A DNA stretch of 64,000 nt, taken from Anthostomella pinea (Eukaryota > Ascomycota > Sordariomycetes > Xylariales > Xylariaceae). Below, piece after piece: positions 11,864 to 23,020 of the stretch. The number at the start of each line of letters is the position of its first letter. Position 1 is the stretch's first letter. The stretch is taken from positions 1,116,001 through 1,180,000 of the forward strand of contig CAUWAG010000010.1 in the NCBI GenBank assembly GCA_963556695.1. Reading direction: 5' to 3'. The position numbers and the translations under genes are program-made. The notes beneath the pieces were generated by a model. That model did no database searches. It was not told the DNA's origin and saw only the letters and a program-made list of their open reading frames with translations.

Positions 11864-13264
11864 ATGGGCGCCGACGACGACTCCAATAACCCCTTCGTCC
11901 GCTTCAGACACCACGTCGACAGCACCGTCCAGCGCGGCGTGCAGAGCGTCTTCGGGTCATCCAGCACCAGCGCCAGCATCGCATCATCCAACGAGCAACC
12001 AACAAGACCCGATATCCCAGCTCAATCCCTCGACCGCCCCATCCCGGATCCGAGAGCCATGGTCCCAACGCCACGGGCCCAAGAGCCCATGCCGTCAAGT
12101 CCACCTGCAGGTAACGAAAGCACAAGCGCAGAAGACGTCTACGCATGGGCCATCTCATCCCCCTACTCGCCACTCAACCTGCAGCACCTACCGCAACCTG
12201 TGCCCCGGGACGTCCGGGACGCACCCGCGGACTTGGCCGGCGCCTTCACGTTCCGCGACGCATTCGACGACCTGCTGATAACCAGCGCGGGACAGCCACT
12301 CCCCAGCATCCAGTCCCACGCGTTAACAAAACGCGTTGAGTCGATGGTGTTTGCTCCCGATGGTCTCCACGTCGAAGACTGGGTCACGGCGCTCGCGTGG
12401 ACGCGTGGAAAGGGGGTCTGGGGCGCCTACTTCCCCGCGCTCTCGCCGCTGGCAAGACGGCACTTGATGATGCCGGCGCGAGGGCTGTCCGGTCCCGATA
12501 CGACGGGAATGACGTTCCGTCCGCCTCCCATGTCACGGGGTCTGGGGCTGGGGCTGGAAATGCCACGTGAGAGCCTCCCGTCCTGGCAGGATTGGCAGGA
12601 TAGGGACCCCGTAGAGGCGTTTGGCGGTTTGTTCAAAGCGGCTGTATCGGCCGCGAGGGAGATCGCTGCTGAAGAGGATAAGTCAGGATACAATGAAGAC
12701 CGCGAGGCGGATGCAGAGGAGGACTTCCAAGCGAGCACCAAGTCCGCTCCCGCTGTAGCGGCGCCATGGAGCACCTGGCCCTGGCCCGGCACCCAAAACA
12801 GATACAGCGACGACGAAGCAGACTCGGAGGAGGAACTCTACACATCTGCCAATTCGCAATTTGCCAAGTCCAGGCCAAGCTGGCAAGCTATGAGCCAACG
12901 CGATTCCAGGGACAGCACAGCTTCTGCCGCCCCTGAGGAGGAGTCTACCAACGTGGTCATGATGCCGTCTGGTGGTAAAATTGTGTACACATGCAAAAAA
13001 AGCAACCGAGATGGAAAAAGCGAGGTCACGACTCTGAGGCAAGAATACGATGCGGATGGTAACTTAGTCTCGCAAGGAGAAGACACTACGACCAAGAGGA
13101 CATGGTCTGCGAAGGCATCAGGCGCCGAGGCCTCGTTATCTTGGAGTTTCCGGAGGGATACCTCGAACACCAACACAAGCGGGTTTGACGAGCAAGAAGT
13201 GGGAAATCCTGAGGCAGAGAGACGGAAGAAGGATGGTTGGAGTGGCTGGTTCTGGACGAGATGA
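11864..13264 (+). CDS. Conserved fungal protein of unknown function
   Basis: An intronless frame of 466 residues starts at the ATG in ACCATGGGC, a good context; the in-frame GTG six bases upstream is ignored. I do not recognise a named domain. The N-terminus NNPFVRFRHHVDSTVQRGV is amphipathic. The middle has conserved-looking aromatic blocks (YAWAISSPYSPLNLQHLP, FTFRDAFDDLL, RHLMMPARGLSG). Then comes an acidic segment rich in Glu/Asp/Ser. The C-terminus is beta-strand-like with alternating polar residues (KIVYTCKKSNRDGKSEVTTL and SASLSW-type stretches) and ends GWSGWFWTR. There is no signal peptide or membrane helix, so it is probably cytosolic or nuclear. The stop lies only 22 bases before a MITE, so the transposon probably forms part of the 3' UTR. 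Confidence 0.8.
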   Translation: MGADDDSNNPFVRFRHHVDSTVQRGVQSVFGSSSTSASIASSNEQPTRPDIPAQSLDRPIPDPRAMVPTPRAQEPMPSSPPAGNESTSAEDVYAWAISSPYSPLNLQHLPQPVPRDVRDAPADLAGAFTFRDAFDDLLITSAGQPLPSIQSHALTKRVESMVFAPDGLHVEDWVTALAWTRGKGVWGAYFPALSPLARRHLMMPARGLSGPDTTGMTFRPPPMSRGLGLGLEMPRESLPSWQDWQDRDPVEAFGGLFKAAVSAAREIAAEEDKSGYNEDREADAEEDFQASTKSAPAVAAPWSTWPWPGTQNRYSDDEADSEEELYTSANSQFAKSRPSWQAMSQRDSRDSTASAAPEEESTNVVMMPSGGKIVYTCKKSNRDGKSEVTTLRQEYDADGNLVSQGEDTTTKRTWSAKASGAEASLSWSFRRDTSNTNTSGFDEQEVGNPEAERRKKDGWSGWFWTR

Positions 13265-13286
13265 TCGCATGCTTTTTCAAAGGATA

Positions 13287-13502
13287 CAGTCACCCCCCAT
13301 AAGTCTCCGTTTGGCACGCCTTTGTTGACCTTTTGACATTAATGCCATATTCGTATAAATGGGATAAGCATCCCGGAATAAGCAGATTCGATCTGATTAG
13401 CTATATTTGATGCTTATTCCAGAACGCTTATCCCATTTACACTCAATAGACTTTTCGTTGCGGACGAGGGGTATACGGAGGGAGACTTTTGGAGGTTCAG
13501 TG
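13287..13502. mobile_element. Foldback MITE, copy 1
   Basis: 216 bp flanked by TA dinucleotides at 13285-13286 and 13503-13504. The ends are imperfect inverted repeats of about 26 bp: the left begins CAGTCACCCCCCATAAGTCT and the right ends GGAGGTTCAGTG. A second, internal inverted repeat (ATGGGATAAGCA / GCTTATCCCAT and GGAATAAGCA / TGCTTATTCC, roughly 13357-13437) would make a long hairpin. It has no coding capacity. The size, ends and inner arms match copy 2 at 23528-23741, which shows it is a family. A TA target site suggests Tc1/mariner-type mobilisation; this is inference. Confidence 0.85.
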
Positions 13503-13725
13503 TACTTAGGTACGGAGTACGCCGGATGCTTTATGATATCTACCAAATACTTCAACACAAAGTGTAGAAGCCACAGTAATATACCCACACAACTCCTTTA
13601 ACCCACAGTTCTGGTCTTCAGAAGCGCATTGGAACATCTGGCGAGGTCGCTTGCTGAAATATCGCCATGACGCATGCTATCAGTGCTTGAATTGCACCGT
13701 GCCGAGCTTGCAACCACTTAACCCC

Positions 13726-16016
13726 TTAACCACGAGCCATAGCCTTCTTCTTTCTGACCATTCTCTTCCTACCGATGACTCTGTCCTGGAATGCGTTTTT
13801 CGCCGAGGGGTCTTTGGCTTCTTCCTTCTCGGGCTTATCCCCCTTCCCTTTGCCATTTGGCGCCTGCCGTTTCCCCTTGGAGACGGAGAAGTCCTTGTTC
13901 TTGGGCGCATTCCCGAATTGTTTCCTCTTCGGGTTCAGTTCGGTTTCGTTGGGGTTGCCAGCATTAGCGAAGTTGCCAGCCCTACTCTTGGCCATGAACT
14001 CCTTGCGCCTTGCGACAACCTGGGCGTTCTCGATGGCGAACTCAACAATTAGGCGGTGTGTCTTTCCAGCGTCGTTCTTCAGAGCATGACCATTGAGCCA
14101 TCTCAAGCCCATGAGGGCCCATCGATGTGACGAGTACTCAACAAACCCGTACCCTCGACTCTTGCTAGCACCGTCGGCTTCTGAGACTTTAGAGCCTTCC
14201 TTGTTCTCAAAGACAATCTTCGTCTGCTTCACTATACCCTTGCCCTTCTCTTTGCGTCGGTGCTCGGCTTCCTTGTCTTCTTCGCCGCCCCGGTTGTTCT
14301 CTTCCTTGGAAAGAGGTTGTCGGCGGCCTTCCTTCACATCTGAAGCAAACCCCACCACAGCCTCACGAGCCAGCGCCTTGAGCTTCTTCGAGTCTATGTT
14401 TCGGGGTAGGTTGCGGACCGCTAGACGAGTTAGACTGAGATGCAAGCTTGGATTGCCTTGGATGAGCTTTTTGCGTTGCGCGTGACTGTCATCCCGTAGC
14501 TTGACCTCGGAGGGCGCAAGCATCCTATGCATGGGCGAATCCACATTGATCACACCCTCAGCAAGGAGGTAGAGCCGACGCTTATCCTTGTCTTTGATTT
14601 GCCGACTAGCAGCACCGGTTTCCGTAAGATGGTTGGCTTCATCCTTGCTCACAGCCTGCGTCACCTGTAATATTCGGCCGTCAATGGTGTACTTGCCTGA
14701 CGCATCAGCCATCTCGTCTTGTAGTATTGACTTCTTCTTGGTGACGGCGGTCTGCTGAGGCCGGGGCGCTCCTTTGAGGCATGCTTTTGAATCGCTGTCG
14801 CTAGCGAAACAGACGAATCCCGTACCAGCCGGTCGGTCGGTGGCTCGGTCGACCACTATACGGGCATATCGTACATGACCGAATTGCTCGAAATGCGATT
14901 TGAGGGCTTCTTCTGTCGTCGTGAATGGAAGGTTGCGAATGAACAGTGTCGTGTTGTTACTTGTCATGAGGGGCTTCTTGGGTGCGGAGGCAGTGTCTGA
15001 TGCGTCATCCCCTTCAGATTCATCCTCATTTTCCGCATCACTGTCTTCGTCCTCGAGGTTCTGCATGTGATTCTTCATAAAATTCTTCACATCGGTGTCC
15101 AAATCGTCATCTTCATCGTCGTCTCTCGGAGGTTCATCTTCGTTTGCGTCTTCCGATGCTTCACCGACATCTGGGGTCTCGCTCTCCTTGGGCTTGGCTG
15201 GAGACGCATCTTCTGCTGGTTGCTGTTTCTTGTCCCATGTCTGCTTGTCGACGGCCCAGTCAACAGCCAGAGTCCTCCCATCGACTGTCTTCCCGTTTAT
15301 GGCATCGATAGCTGCCTGGGCATTCTTCCTGCCGCGCATGGTGACAAAGCCGAAGCCGGAAAGCTTGCCCTTGGCTTGCGGGAGATCCGCAAACTTGATC
15401 TTGCCATGGCTCTGAAATAAGCCAGCCAACTGGTCTGAGTGTTTGATACTCCACGGAAGGTTCCTGACAATGAGCTTGGGGGCTTTGCGAGCCTCGGCCA
15501 ACGTTGCGAGTCTCTCTTCTTTCTTCGCAGCAGCATCTGCCGACGCGGCAGTTTGGCGATGCCGCGGCTCTGCTATTTCCAATACTACTGGTCTGCCGCC
15601 AATTTTGTGCCCCTTTAGTTGTTCTTGTGCTGCCTTCGTGTCCTCGGCATCCTATGCAAAGCGGGAGAGTCAGCGATCGGTTTCTCGCTGGTCATCTCTC
15701 CTGGGGCCAACTAGAGTGAAGTACGAACCGTGAAAGTTACGAAGCCGTAGCCTCGAGAGGCCTTGGTCTGCGGGTCCACAACGACGGTCGCATGTTTTAC
15801 GGGGAAATGTTGCGAAAAGAATTCGGTCAACGTTTCTGTAGTGGCAGAGGGCGGTAGGGATCGTATGAAAAGCGATCTGCTTTCTTCGACTCGAGCTTTC
15901 TTCTTCGGACGTCCGACAACGGGCTCTGGGTCCTTCTGCGTTACAGCCACGTCGGTGTCTTCGGCAGTGTTGGCAGGTTGCCCTCTGGACCTCTTGAGGT
16001 TTCCTGGTTTGCCCAT
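13726..16016 (-). CDS. NOP4: Nop4/RBM28-like nucleolar RNA-binding protein
   Basis: Two exons, 15729-16016 and 13726-15651 (77-nt intron, GTTCGT...CATAG), give 737 residues. Four RRM domains are visible: RRM1 about 48-126 (SLFIRSLPP; RGYGFVTFT, split by the intron), RRM2 about 154-230 (KLIVRNLPW; GFGFVTM), RRM3 about 330-430 (TLFIRNLPF; GTGFVCFA) and RRM4 about 505-650 (LAVRNLPRNI; RGYGFVEYSS). A long acidic Glu/Asp/Ser tract separates RRM2 and RRM3, and the C-terminus is very Lys-rich, as usual for nucleolar proteins. Nop4 is needed for 27S pre-rRNA processing and 60S subunit assembly. Order and spacing of the RRMs fit Nop4/RBM28 rather than Mrd1, which has five or six RRMs. It diverges from YCG1. 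Confidence 0.93.
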
Positions 16017-16547
16017 TGTTACGACGCAATGTTTGCTACTGCTTCGGAAAAGTCATTGAATTGGTCGGTCGCTTTTCGCAACATCCATCCCACGCAGAGC
16101 CACTATGGAAAAATTAAAGTGGAGAATGGTTGATAACGAGCCACACTTGTCTTATCGGTTAAGGATGGGCTTTGTGGCACGCGCGGGGCAGATCATGTTT
16201 CCCCAGCAGCGTGCATGTGCATGGTTTATTGACATTCAGGAGATGACAAGCCGCGCTACCAAAATACAAACAGCCTGTCGCGACATCGCGTCTTATTCAG
16301 CACACGCTCCAACTGGCAACAGTTTACTAACATTTGCATTCGACGCATGAACATAAGACAGCATTTTGGCAAGCCATACGATCTGCGATCATTCCTTACC
16401 CGGTTGCCAACTGTTCACCTTATTTAATCCGACCGCCCCCTTCCAACTGGTCGCACCGACCCACGACCAAGGCGCATCTGCTTGGTCGCACACATATCAG
16501 CAGAGCGCATACTCAGTCTTCGTTTGGGTTCCCCAGAGCGACTCAAC
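16017..16547. promoter_or_regulatory. Divergent promoter region NOP4 / YCG1
   Basis: 531 bases between two divergent ATGs. An A/T-rich AAAAATTAAAG at about 16110-16120 is loosely like the ribosome-biogenesis element AAAAATTTT, but not a full match. ORFs reading through here are shadows. Confidence 0.4.
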
Positions 16548-19500
16548 ATGCCCGCAAGAGTCTCTTCAAGGTCAGCACGGACCTCGGCCGCTGTCACCCA
16601 CAAGGCTTCAAGCGCAACCCTAAACTCACGCGCGTCGACCACGTCGCGAGTATCTTCATCCAACCTCGATATTCCGGAGGAGGCGCCCGACAATGCTCTA
16701 CGGACCCAGATATGCGCAGTGTTTCGCGACGCCCAAAAGACTACTGCGACGCACCGGAAGCTAGTAGTCAACCTTCGCAAAATCCACGAGACTTGCTGCT
16801 ACGAACCGACGCGCCCCAACAAGGCTTCAAACGACTTCGACGAGGCTGACTTCAACAACGAATTTACGCGATGTGTCCTCCGGGTTATGCCTGTCAAGAA
16901 GAGCGAGGGCGCTGGGGAGAAGATCATCCGCTTCGCTGGTCTATTCCTACGACACGCCAATGATAAAGACAACGATCTGCTAGGGGAGAATGACGTCGAT
17001 GCTAGTACCATGCCCGAAACCCCCAGCACTCGTCTCACAACCCAGGTCATGGAGGCCGTCCTGCCGCTGCTTACCTCCAAGGACAAGTTTGTGAGATTCC
17101 GGTCGACTCAGCTGATCTCCCACATCATCAACTCGCTGGACGCAATCGATGACGAGTTGTTCCAAAAGCTGCGCCACGGCCTTCTGAAACGGATACGGGA
17201 CAAGGAGGCCATGGTCCGTTCACAAGCCGTCCTCGGACTCGGAAGATTGGCTGGCAATCAGGTCGAAGGAATGGTCAACTCGGAGGATAGTGACGACGAC
17301 GTTGAGACTGGCCTGCTCGAGAGGCTTCTAGAGGTGTTGCAGAACGACCCCAGCGCCGATGTCAGGCGCTCTCTCCTCGTCAACTTGCCCATTCTGCCGA
17401 ACACACTCCCTTATCTCCTTGAGAGAGCAAGAGACCAGGACCCGGCTACTCGCCGTGCCGTGTACTCCCGACTGCTACCAGCGCTTGGTGACTTTCGTCA
17501 TTTGTCTCTCTCCATGCGTGAGAAACTGCTCCGCTGGGGTCTGAGGGATCGAGATGAGAATGTGCGTAAAGCTGCAGGGAGGCTGTTCCGGGAGCGTTGG
17601 ATAGAGGATTGCGCAGGAGATGGCCAACCTGAGGATGGTGAGGCACCAGCTGAACCTGCGGCCCCAAGCATTGAAGGTATGCTTGAGCTTCTTGAGCGTA
17701 TCGATATTGTCAACTCTGGCGTCGAGAATGGCGTAGCTCTAGAAGCCATGAAAGGCTTCTGGGAGGGACGCCCAGACTACCGAGACGCTATGGAGTTCAA
17801 CGACCACTACTGGGAGACGTTGAGCGCCGAGTCGGTGTTCATAGCCCGCAGCTTCAACGACTTTTGTCGGACAAAAGGAAACGGCAAGTACGAAGCTCTG
17901 CTTGAAGAAAAGCTGCCAGAGGTCACGAAACTGGCATTCTTCCTTGAGCGCTATCTCAACGTCCTGATCGAAGCCATCAGGAGGGTGAATAGTCAAGAGA
18001 ACGTTGGAGACGATGAGGAAGAAGACACGGTCGAGCAGGAGTTCATTGTCGAGCAGCTACTACACATTGTCCTTACCCTGGACTACTCCGACGAAGTTGG
18101 CCGAAGGAAGATGTTTGCGCTCTTGCGACAGGCCCTATCAATCCCGGAGTTGCCAGACGAAGTTACCAAGCTCACTATCGACGTTCTCCGGGATATTTGT
18201 GCTCCAGATACAGCAGGCGAGAAGGAATTCTGCAGTGTTGTTCTTGAGGCAGTCGCGGATGTCCACGACACCATCGCTGACGATGATTCCGCACAAAGTG
18301 ATGGTGAAGACAGTTTCCACTCGGCTCGTTCAGAAGCCAGCGGTGACAGCACACCCACTAAGAATGGGAAGAACGGCAAGAATTCCAACTTGAGCGAGGA
18401 GGAGGCTCGAGAGAAGGCCGTCAAAGAGATCATGATCAACATGAAGTGCCTGCACATTGTGCAATGCATGCTTTCCAACGTGCAAGGAACTCTGCAACAG
18501 AACGACCACCTGGTGGCGATGCTCAACAACTTGGTCGTCCCGGCGGTCCGCAGTCATGAGGCGCCAGTACGAGAGCGAGGATTGGTGTGTCTGGGACTAT
18601 GTTCTCTCTTGGATCGACCCCTTGCTGAGGAGAATCTCACTCTGTTTATGCATTTCTTCAGCAAGGGCCACGCGGCTCTTCAGATCACGGCGCTTCAGAT
18701 CTTGACTGATATTCTCAACGTGCACGGCGCACAGCTTCTCTCAGCAAACCCAACCCTGCTGAAAGTCTATGTCCGGGCATTGAGGTCTGGGTCTCGGAAC
18801 CCCGAGGTCCAAGGTGCGGCCACTCTTGCTGTTTCCAAGCTGCTACTAGGTCGTGTCGTCACAGATCAGGAGACGGCATCAGAACTACTGAAAACGCTTA
18901 TCGTGGCCTACTTCGATCCTTCGACAGCAGGCAACCAAAGTGTCCGGCAAGCTCTCAACTACTTTCTCCCGGTTTTCTGTTTTTCGCGAACCGAAAATCA
19001 AGACCTCATGACGTCAGTGGCACTCGATGCTCTGCACGCGCTGTACAACGTCAGGGAAGGCATCGACGATGACGACATGGATGTTGGCGATGAAATGGCT
19101 AGCCTCAACACCATTGGTGCTTGCCTCGTGGACTGGACGGATCCTCGGAAGTGTTACACGCCAGGTATCCCGATGGATGCTGACAAGAAGAACGTCAACG
19201 GCGATGTCCATCTTGACTTTGCCGCGGACATCCTTGAGAAGCTGAACAGCAACTTCACCAGTAGGTTCATGTCTCCTTTGGTGTTGTGGTTCCCTTTGCT
19301 AACAACCATACAGAAGAAGAGAAGAAGGTCATTGCACCTCTACTGGGCAAGTTATACGTCTCACCAACATCATCCGAGGAGAAGATCCGCAATTTGTACG
19401 AGGAGGTCTCGTCAGCAGTGGAAGAAAACATTCTCTCGGACGCTACCAGCAGAAATGCCCTATACAAGATCCACGTGAGTCTGGGCAAGATTGTCAATCA

Positions 19501-19738
19501 GCTCGGCGAACAGGACAAGATGTCTACAAGTAGGCGGAGCGTGAGTAGGAGCGTGTCGGCCGCCCGAAGCGATGACAAGACCGTTACGACGGAAGATGCC
19601 GCTGTCGTCCCAGAGTCCCGCGCTACGGAAGGTCTGGAAGATGTGGCGGAGGAGGAGGGTGAAGGCTCTACTGTGATTCGCCCCAGCGAGGGTGATTCGC
19701 TTGTCGAGGAGTTGCTGTCTGACGATGGGGAGGTGTGA
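16548..19738 (+). CDS. YCG1: Condensin complex subunit 3 (CAP-G/Ycg1)
   Basis: Exons 16548-19260 and 19314-19738, with a 53-nt intron (GTAGGT, branch GCTAAC, CATACAG), encode 1,045 residues; yeast Ycg1 has 1,035. A Ser/Arg-rich N-terminus is followed by HEAT repeats (FNNEFTRCVLRVMPVKKSEG, TQVMEAVLPLLTSKDKFVRF, PSADVRRSLLVNLPILPNTL). Then come the acidic loop around codons 580-640 and the C-terminal Cnd3 helices (ALQITALQILTDILNVHG, VRQALNYFLPVFCFS). CAP-G is the HEAT subunit of condensin that binds DNA and the kleisin Brn1 in mitotic chromosomes. The ATG at 16548 was chosen; the frame is open 22 codons further up but only from a TTG. The tail after residue 970 is Ser/Glu-rich and probably disordered. 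Confidence 0.95.
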
Positions 19739-20138
19739 TGACTTATGAGTAGTTCGGGACTGTGTGATACCTATGGCCTCTGTTTTGATTTAGATAATGT
19801 GTGAATGTCATGTCTCTTTGAACTTCAACTTAGATGTCTGTGTTTAACAGTAATTGTGATGCCTTGTGATATCCGCCCATAGGTGAACACTGATGCTGCT
19901 ATGATAGGTATCATGATTGACCCCCTTCTGACCAGCGACTGTACCAAGATACCTGCAATTTCTATATAGTCCCTAAGGAAGCTGCTACCAGGCTCCTGGA
20001 CCAAACGTGGCATCGCTAGCATCAGTCGTTTCCGAGCTGACCCTACCGCATCCCAGAATAGAGCCCATGATTTTCGCCCCTAACTATCTCCACAACCGAT
20101 TGCGTAAAGCACGACAGCAATCGACTCAGACCGCCACG
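19739..20138. other. Intergenic region after YCG1
   Basis: 400 bases hold the YCG1 3' UTR and the upstream region of the small membrane-protein gene. An in-frame ATG at 20067 could extend that protein by 24 residues. Nothing else is seen. Confidence 0.4.
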
Positions 20139-20552
20139 ATGTCTCCGGCGCCAACGCCCGCCGACCTCTATTTCGCGGCTCACCAACTGAGCAAGAGGGA
20201 TGGCCAACCGAACGCCGGCCTGATCATCGGCATTATAATCTCCGTAGTCATCATTTTAGTCTTCTTGTACTGCTGCGTGCGTACACGGTGCTTTGCTGGA
20301 TGTTGTGGCGAGGGGTACAATCATGGCGGTGACGAGGACGACGGATATGAAATGGATGACCGTCATCATCATCGTCCTCGTCGCCATCGGCGCCACCGGC
20401 GCCATCGTCATCGTCATCGTTCTCACCGGCGCCATGGTGGCGGCCATCACCATCACCGTCGCCCGGAGCCTGTGCATTTTAATCCGGGGAGGAAGCGTGA
20501 TCGGTCTGATGACGGCAGTGGAGGAGGAGGCAACAAGAGGGCGAGGATATGA
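20139..20552 (+). CDS. Small single-pass membrane protein with His/Arg-rich tail
   Basis: 137 residues from the ATG at 20139 (context CCACGATGTCT); an in-frame ATG at 20067 would add 24. The N-terminal 26 residues are polar. One strong membrane helix (AGLIIGIIISVVIILVFLYC, about 29-48) is followed by a Cys cluster (CCVRTRCFAGCCG) that could be palmitoylated. Then comes an acidic patch and a long tract of His and Arg built from CAT/CGC/CAC codons. The end is basic with Gly. There is no signal peptide, so I predict N-out/C-in topology with the His/Arg tail in the cytosol. I recognise no named family. His-rich tails often bind metal ions, but that is only inference here. The tract is a low-complexity DNA repeat. 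Confidence 0.6.
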   Translation: MSPAPTPADLYFAAHQLSKRDGQPNAGLIIGIIISVVIILVFLYCCVRTRCFAGCCGEGYNHGGDEDDGYEMDDRHHHRPRRHRRHRRHRHRHRSHRRHGGGHHHHRRPEPVHFNPGRKRDRSDDGSGGGGNKRARI

Positions 20553-21087
20553 TCTGCGTTCTGGGTAAGGGCTGATGGAGGTTCCAACACCTCCCTGGTG
20601 TATATAAATTGCTACCTCTCGTAACCAACCTTCCAACGCAGGAAGTTCCATTCAGAATAAATTAAACGTTGCACAGATACAGGTACGGAGACGAAGTCTT
20701 GATGAACGGGTCTTGTGGTGTCCGATTTACGGCCATGCCTGTGCTCATCCCAGGCAGAGGTGTAACCCTTGAAATGTGATACGTTAGAGGCTTGCCGGCT
20801 CAGTCGCATGCCGCGCCCGCGATTTATACACTCACATCTTCGGAATCAGAAATGTCCACTGGAGGGAGTGAATCCGGTGGTTCCCACTGAACGCTAATAG
20901 AACTCTCACTAGAGATCCGCGAGTGGCCGAAAGCCGAACGTTTTGCCAACGATTTGTGGAGGGTGAAGCGCGTCGGGCCCGCATCGCTTATATAGAGTGT
21001 CAGCATGTCAGCCTTGTCAGGTACCCCTCGCTTATGTCACGCTATGTCTGAATTAAATAAGAGGTATGTATAGGCAGTCACTTATTA
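20553..21087. other. Intergenic region
   Basis: 535 bases between two plus-strand genes. ORFs are short and unlike protein. It holds the 3' UTR of the small membrane protein and the promoter of the GNAT gene. Confidence 0.4.
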
Positions 21088-21863
21088 ATGACAGAGCAGG
21101 TACCAAATCTCCAGCCAACACCCAGCATGACAGCCACCGCTCCCCAGCCCCCCTTCCGCCTCACCCGCGCCACGCCGGCCGACCTCCCAGAGATCATAGC
21201 CCTACAGTACACCGCCTTCCCGCCCGTCGCGCGCGAGCTCTTCATGGGCTGCGCCTCCGAGGCGGACCTTCCGCGTTGCACAGCGTCGTACGCCCGCGTC
21301 ATGCAGACGAACGAGCACGACGTCTGGATCAAGGTCGTCGACACAGCGTCAGGCGCCGTCGTCGCAGCTAGCAACTGGAAGATCTACCCCAATGGCAGTG
21401 CGCCACCGCCGAGCTCGGCCAACGACGAGCCACCGGACTGGCTGGAGGGCGAGGCGCGGAAGCGGGCGGCGAGGGTGCTGGGGGCGATGAATCAGGCGAG
21501 GAGGGAAGCTCATCCGGGGGGTTTTGTGCGTGAGTATTTCCTGTTCTGCTTTGTCTTGGGCCGTTTATTTCATAGACTGGCTATAGTGCTCATTCACACG
21601 GTGTAGATCTGCAAATCTGCTTCACGGCCGCCGCGTACCGCCGCCGGGGCGCCGGGGCCATGATGATTCAATGGGGCTGCGATCTGGCGGACCAGCTGTT
21701 CCTGCCGGCTTGGCTCGAGGCCTCGTCTGACGGCAACTACTTGTACCGGCGGTATGGGTTTGAGGAGCTGGGGGCAGTGAAGGGCGAGGTTGAGGAGGTG
21801 TATATGAGGCGGGTTGCGAAGGTGAGCATTATTGAGGGAGGTATCCGAGCCGTGGACGGATGA
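21088..21863 (+). CDS. GNAT-family N-acetyltransferase
   Basis: Exons 21088-21529 and 21607-21863, with a 77-nt intron (GTGAGT...TGTAG), give 232 residues; a start at 21127 would give 219. The N-terminal part (FRLTRATPADLPEIIALQYTAF in pieces) is the usual beta1-alpha1 of GNAT proteins. A central strand AASNWKIYPNG is followed by a Pro/acidic loop. The acetyl-CoA site is AAYRRRGAGAMMIQWG, corresponding to the Q/RxxGxG/A motif, and it directly follows the splice junction. The C-terminus SSDGNYLYRRYGFEELG is the typical last strand. Fungal members of this group are of unknown substrate. No neighbour suggests one. Confidence 0.88.
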
Positions 21864-22002
21864 GTGGCCAGGCACGTTTATATAGAGAGGCAAGCTTGTA
21901 GGTCAAGGGGCAGTATGATAGTCGCATCGTGAAATGTCACTATCGTGTGTTGGGGCTCTACGTCGCGCACCTCTCCACATACAGTACCCAGCCCATCAAC
22001 CC

Positions 22003-23020
22003 TCAAAACATCCCAAACAGTCCCACGAACAGCGATGCACCAACGACTCTCTTGGCCTTGGCATTATCCATGCCTGCATTCGCTGCGCCCGTAGCTGTGA
22101 CGCCATGCACAAGTGACGAAGTTGGCGTACTGGACACTTGCCCTGTTGAAGTCTCCGTCTCGGCCGACGATGCCCCGTCGAAGATGATGTTGGTAGAGTT
22201 GAAGCAATTGCCCTCGTTGACCTCAGCGACATCAGCGGCGTCGGCGAACGTGATGTCGACGCACTGTGCAGCCTCTCATCAGCAACTATCTCCAGCGTAT
22301 ATCACTCACCCAGTCGTTCGCATCCCTCGTCATTGTTCGAGTACTGCACACAACGAGCATGATGTCCAGCACATTCCTGGTCATATCGTAGATGGCTACT
22401 GACGCTGTACATAGCAGCCCCATGCGTCGCGATCTCAACGACCTGGATAGTCGCCAGATCGCCGACCCGGACGTCGTACCCGGCCGGTACGGGCACCTGC
22501 GGCAGACACACGGTGCCGGGGTAAGGGTCGTCGCCCTGCGGCCCCGAGATGGCGAAGCCGGCTACTAGCGGGACCGAGTAGTTCATCGGCACGGCGCCGA
22601 AGCCCATGTTGACAAAGAGCTGGGCGTGCGAGTGGCCCCGGAACCAGCCGGGCTGGAAGGCCACGGCGCCGCCTGTTACTGGCCAGGTCGTGCGGTTGCT
22701 TGTCAGAGGCATACCGCCGCCTGGAGGTGAACGTCAGTCCATGTTTCTGTTTGTTGCTCACCCACTGACATCGCAGTACCTAGAGCTTGGGGTAAGAGAC
22801 GAGGGCACGCACAGGGGTAGATCCATTGCATGCCATACGGATACACCATCCCAGAGTCCGATATTCCGACGCCGAGACCATTGGTATCCTCCACGGAGCC
22901 GTTGAGGACCAGATTGTCGCCCCGCCAGCCGGGGTAGCTGATCACTGTGTGGCCGCGGACAGCTGCGGCGAGACCGGCGAGCAGTGCAATGGCAGGGTGT
23001 CGTCCCCGGAAGAGATGCAT
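22003..23020 (-). CDS. BIM1/X325-type copper-binding cell-surface protein, predicted GPI-anchored
   Basis: Exons 22813-23020, 22404-22720 and 22003-22263 (introns 92 and 140 nt) give 261 residues. A signal peptide of about 23 residues ends VRG, leaving His24 as first mature residue (HTVISYPGWRG). In LPMO-like X325 proteins the N-terminal His is a copper ligand. Conserved blocks follow: YPYGMQWIYPCGGMP, WPVTGGAVAFQPGWF, GHSHAQLFVNMG, YPGTVCLPQVP, IQVVEIATHGAAMYSCVDI. A Ser/Thr linker leads to a hydrophobic C-terminus after a GAANAG-like region, as for GPI attachment. X325 proteins lack polysaccharide oxidation; Cryptococcus BIM1 acts in copper uptake. Intron 1 splits the Cys codon of YPCGG. 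The family is well supported by sequence pattern; copper function is by homology. Confidence 0.88.

Noticed and set aside
16105..16122. AAAAATTAAAG as a ribosome-biogenesis promoter element for NOP4
   Set aside because: It differs from the consensus and no PAC-like partner was seen.
16334..16849. 171-codon plus-strand ORF at the YCG1 start
   Set aside because: It overlaps YCG1 in another frame and has no protein-like pattern; a shadow.
20293..20568. Hydrophobic ORF overlapping the His/Arg protein
   Set aside because: It starts from a TTG and reflects the frame-shifted reading of a low-complexity repeat; kept only as an observation.
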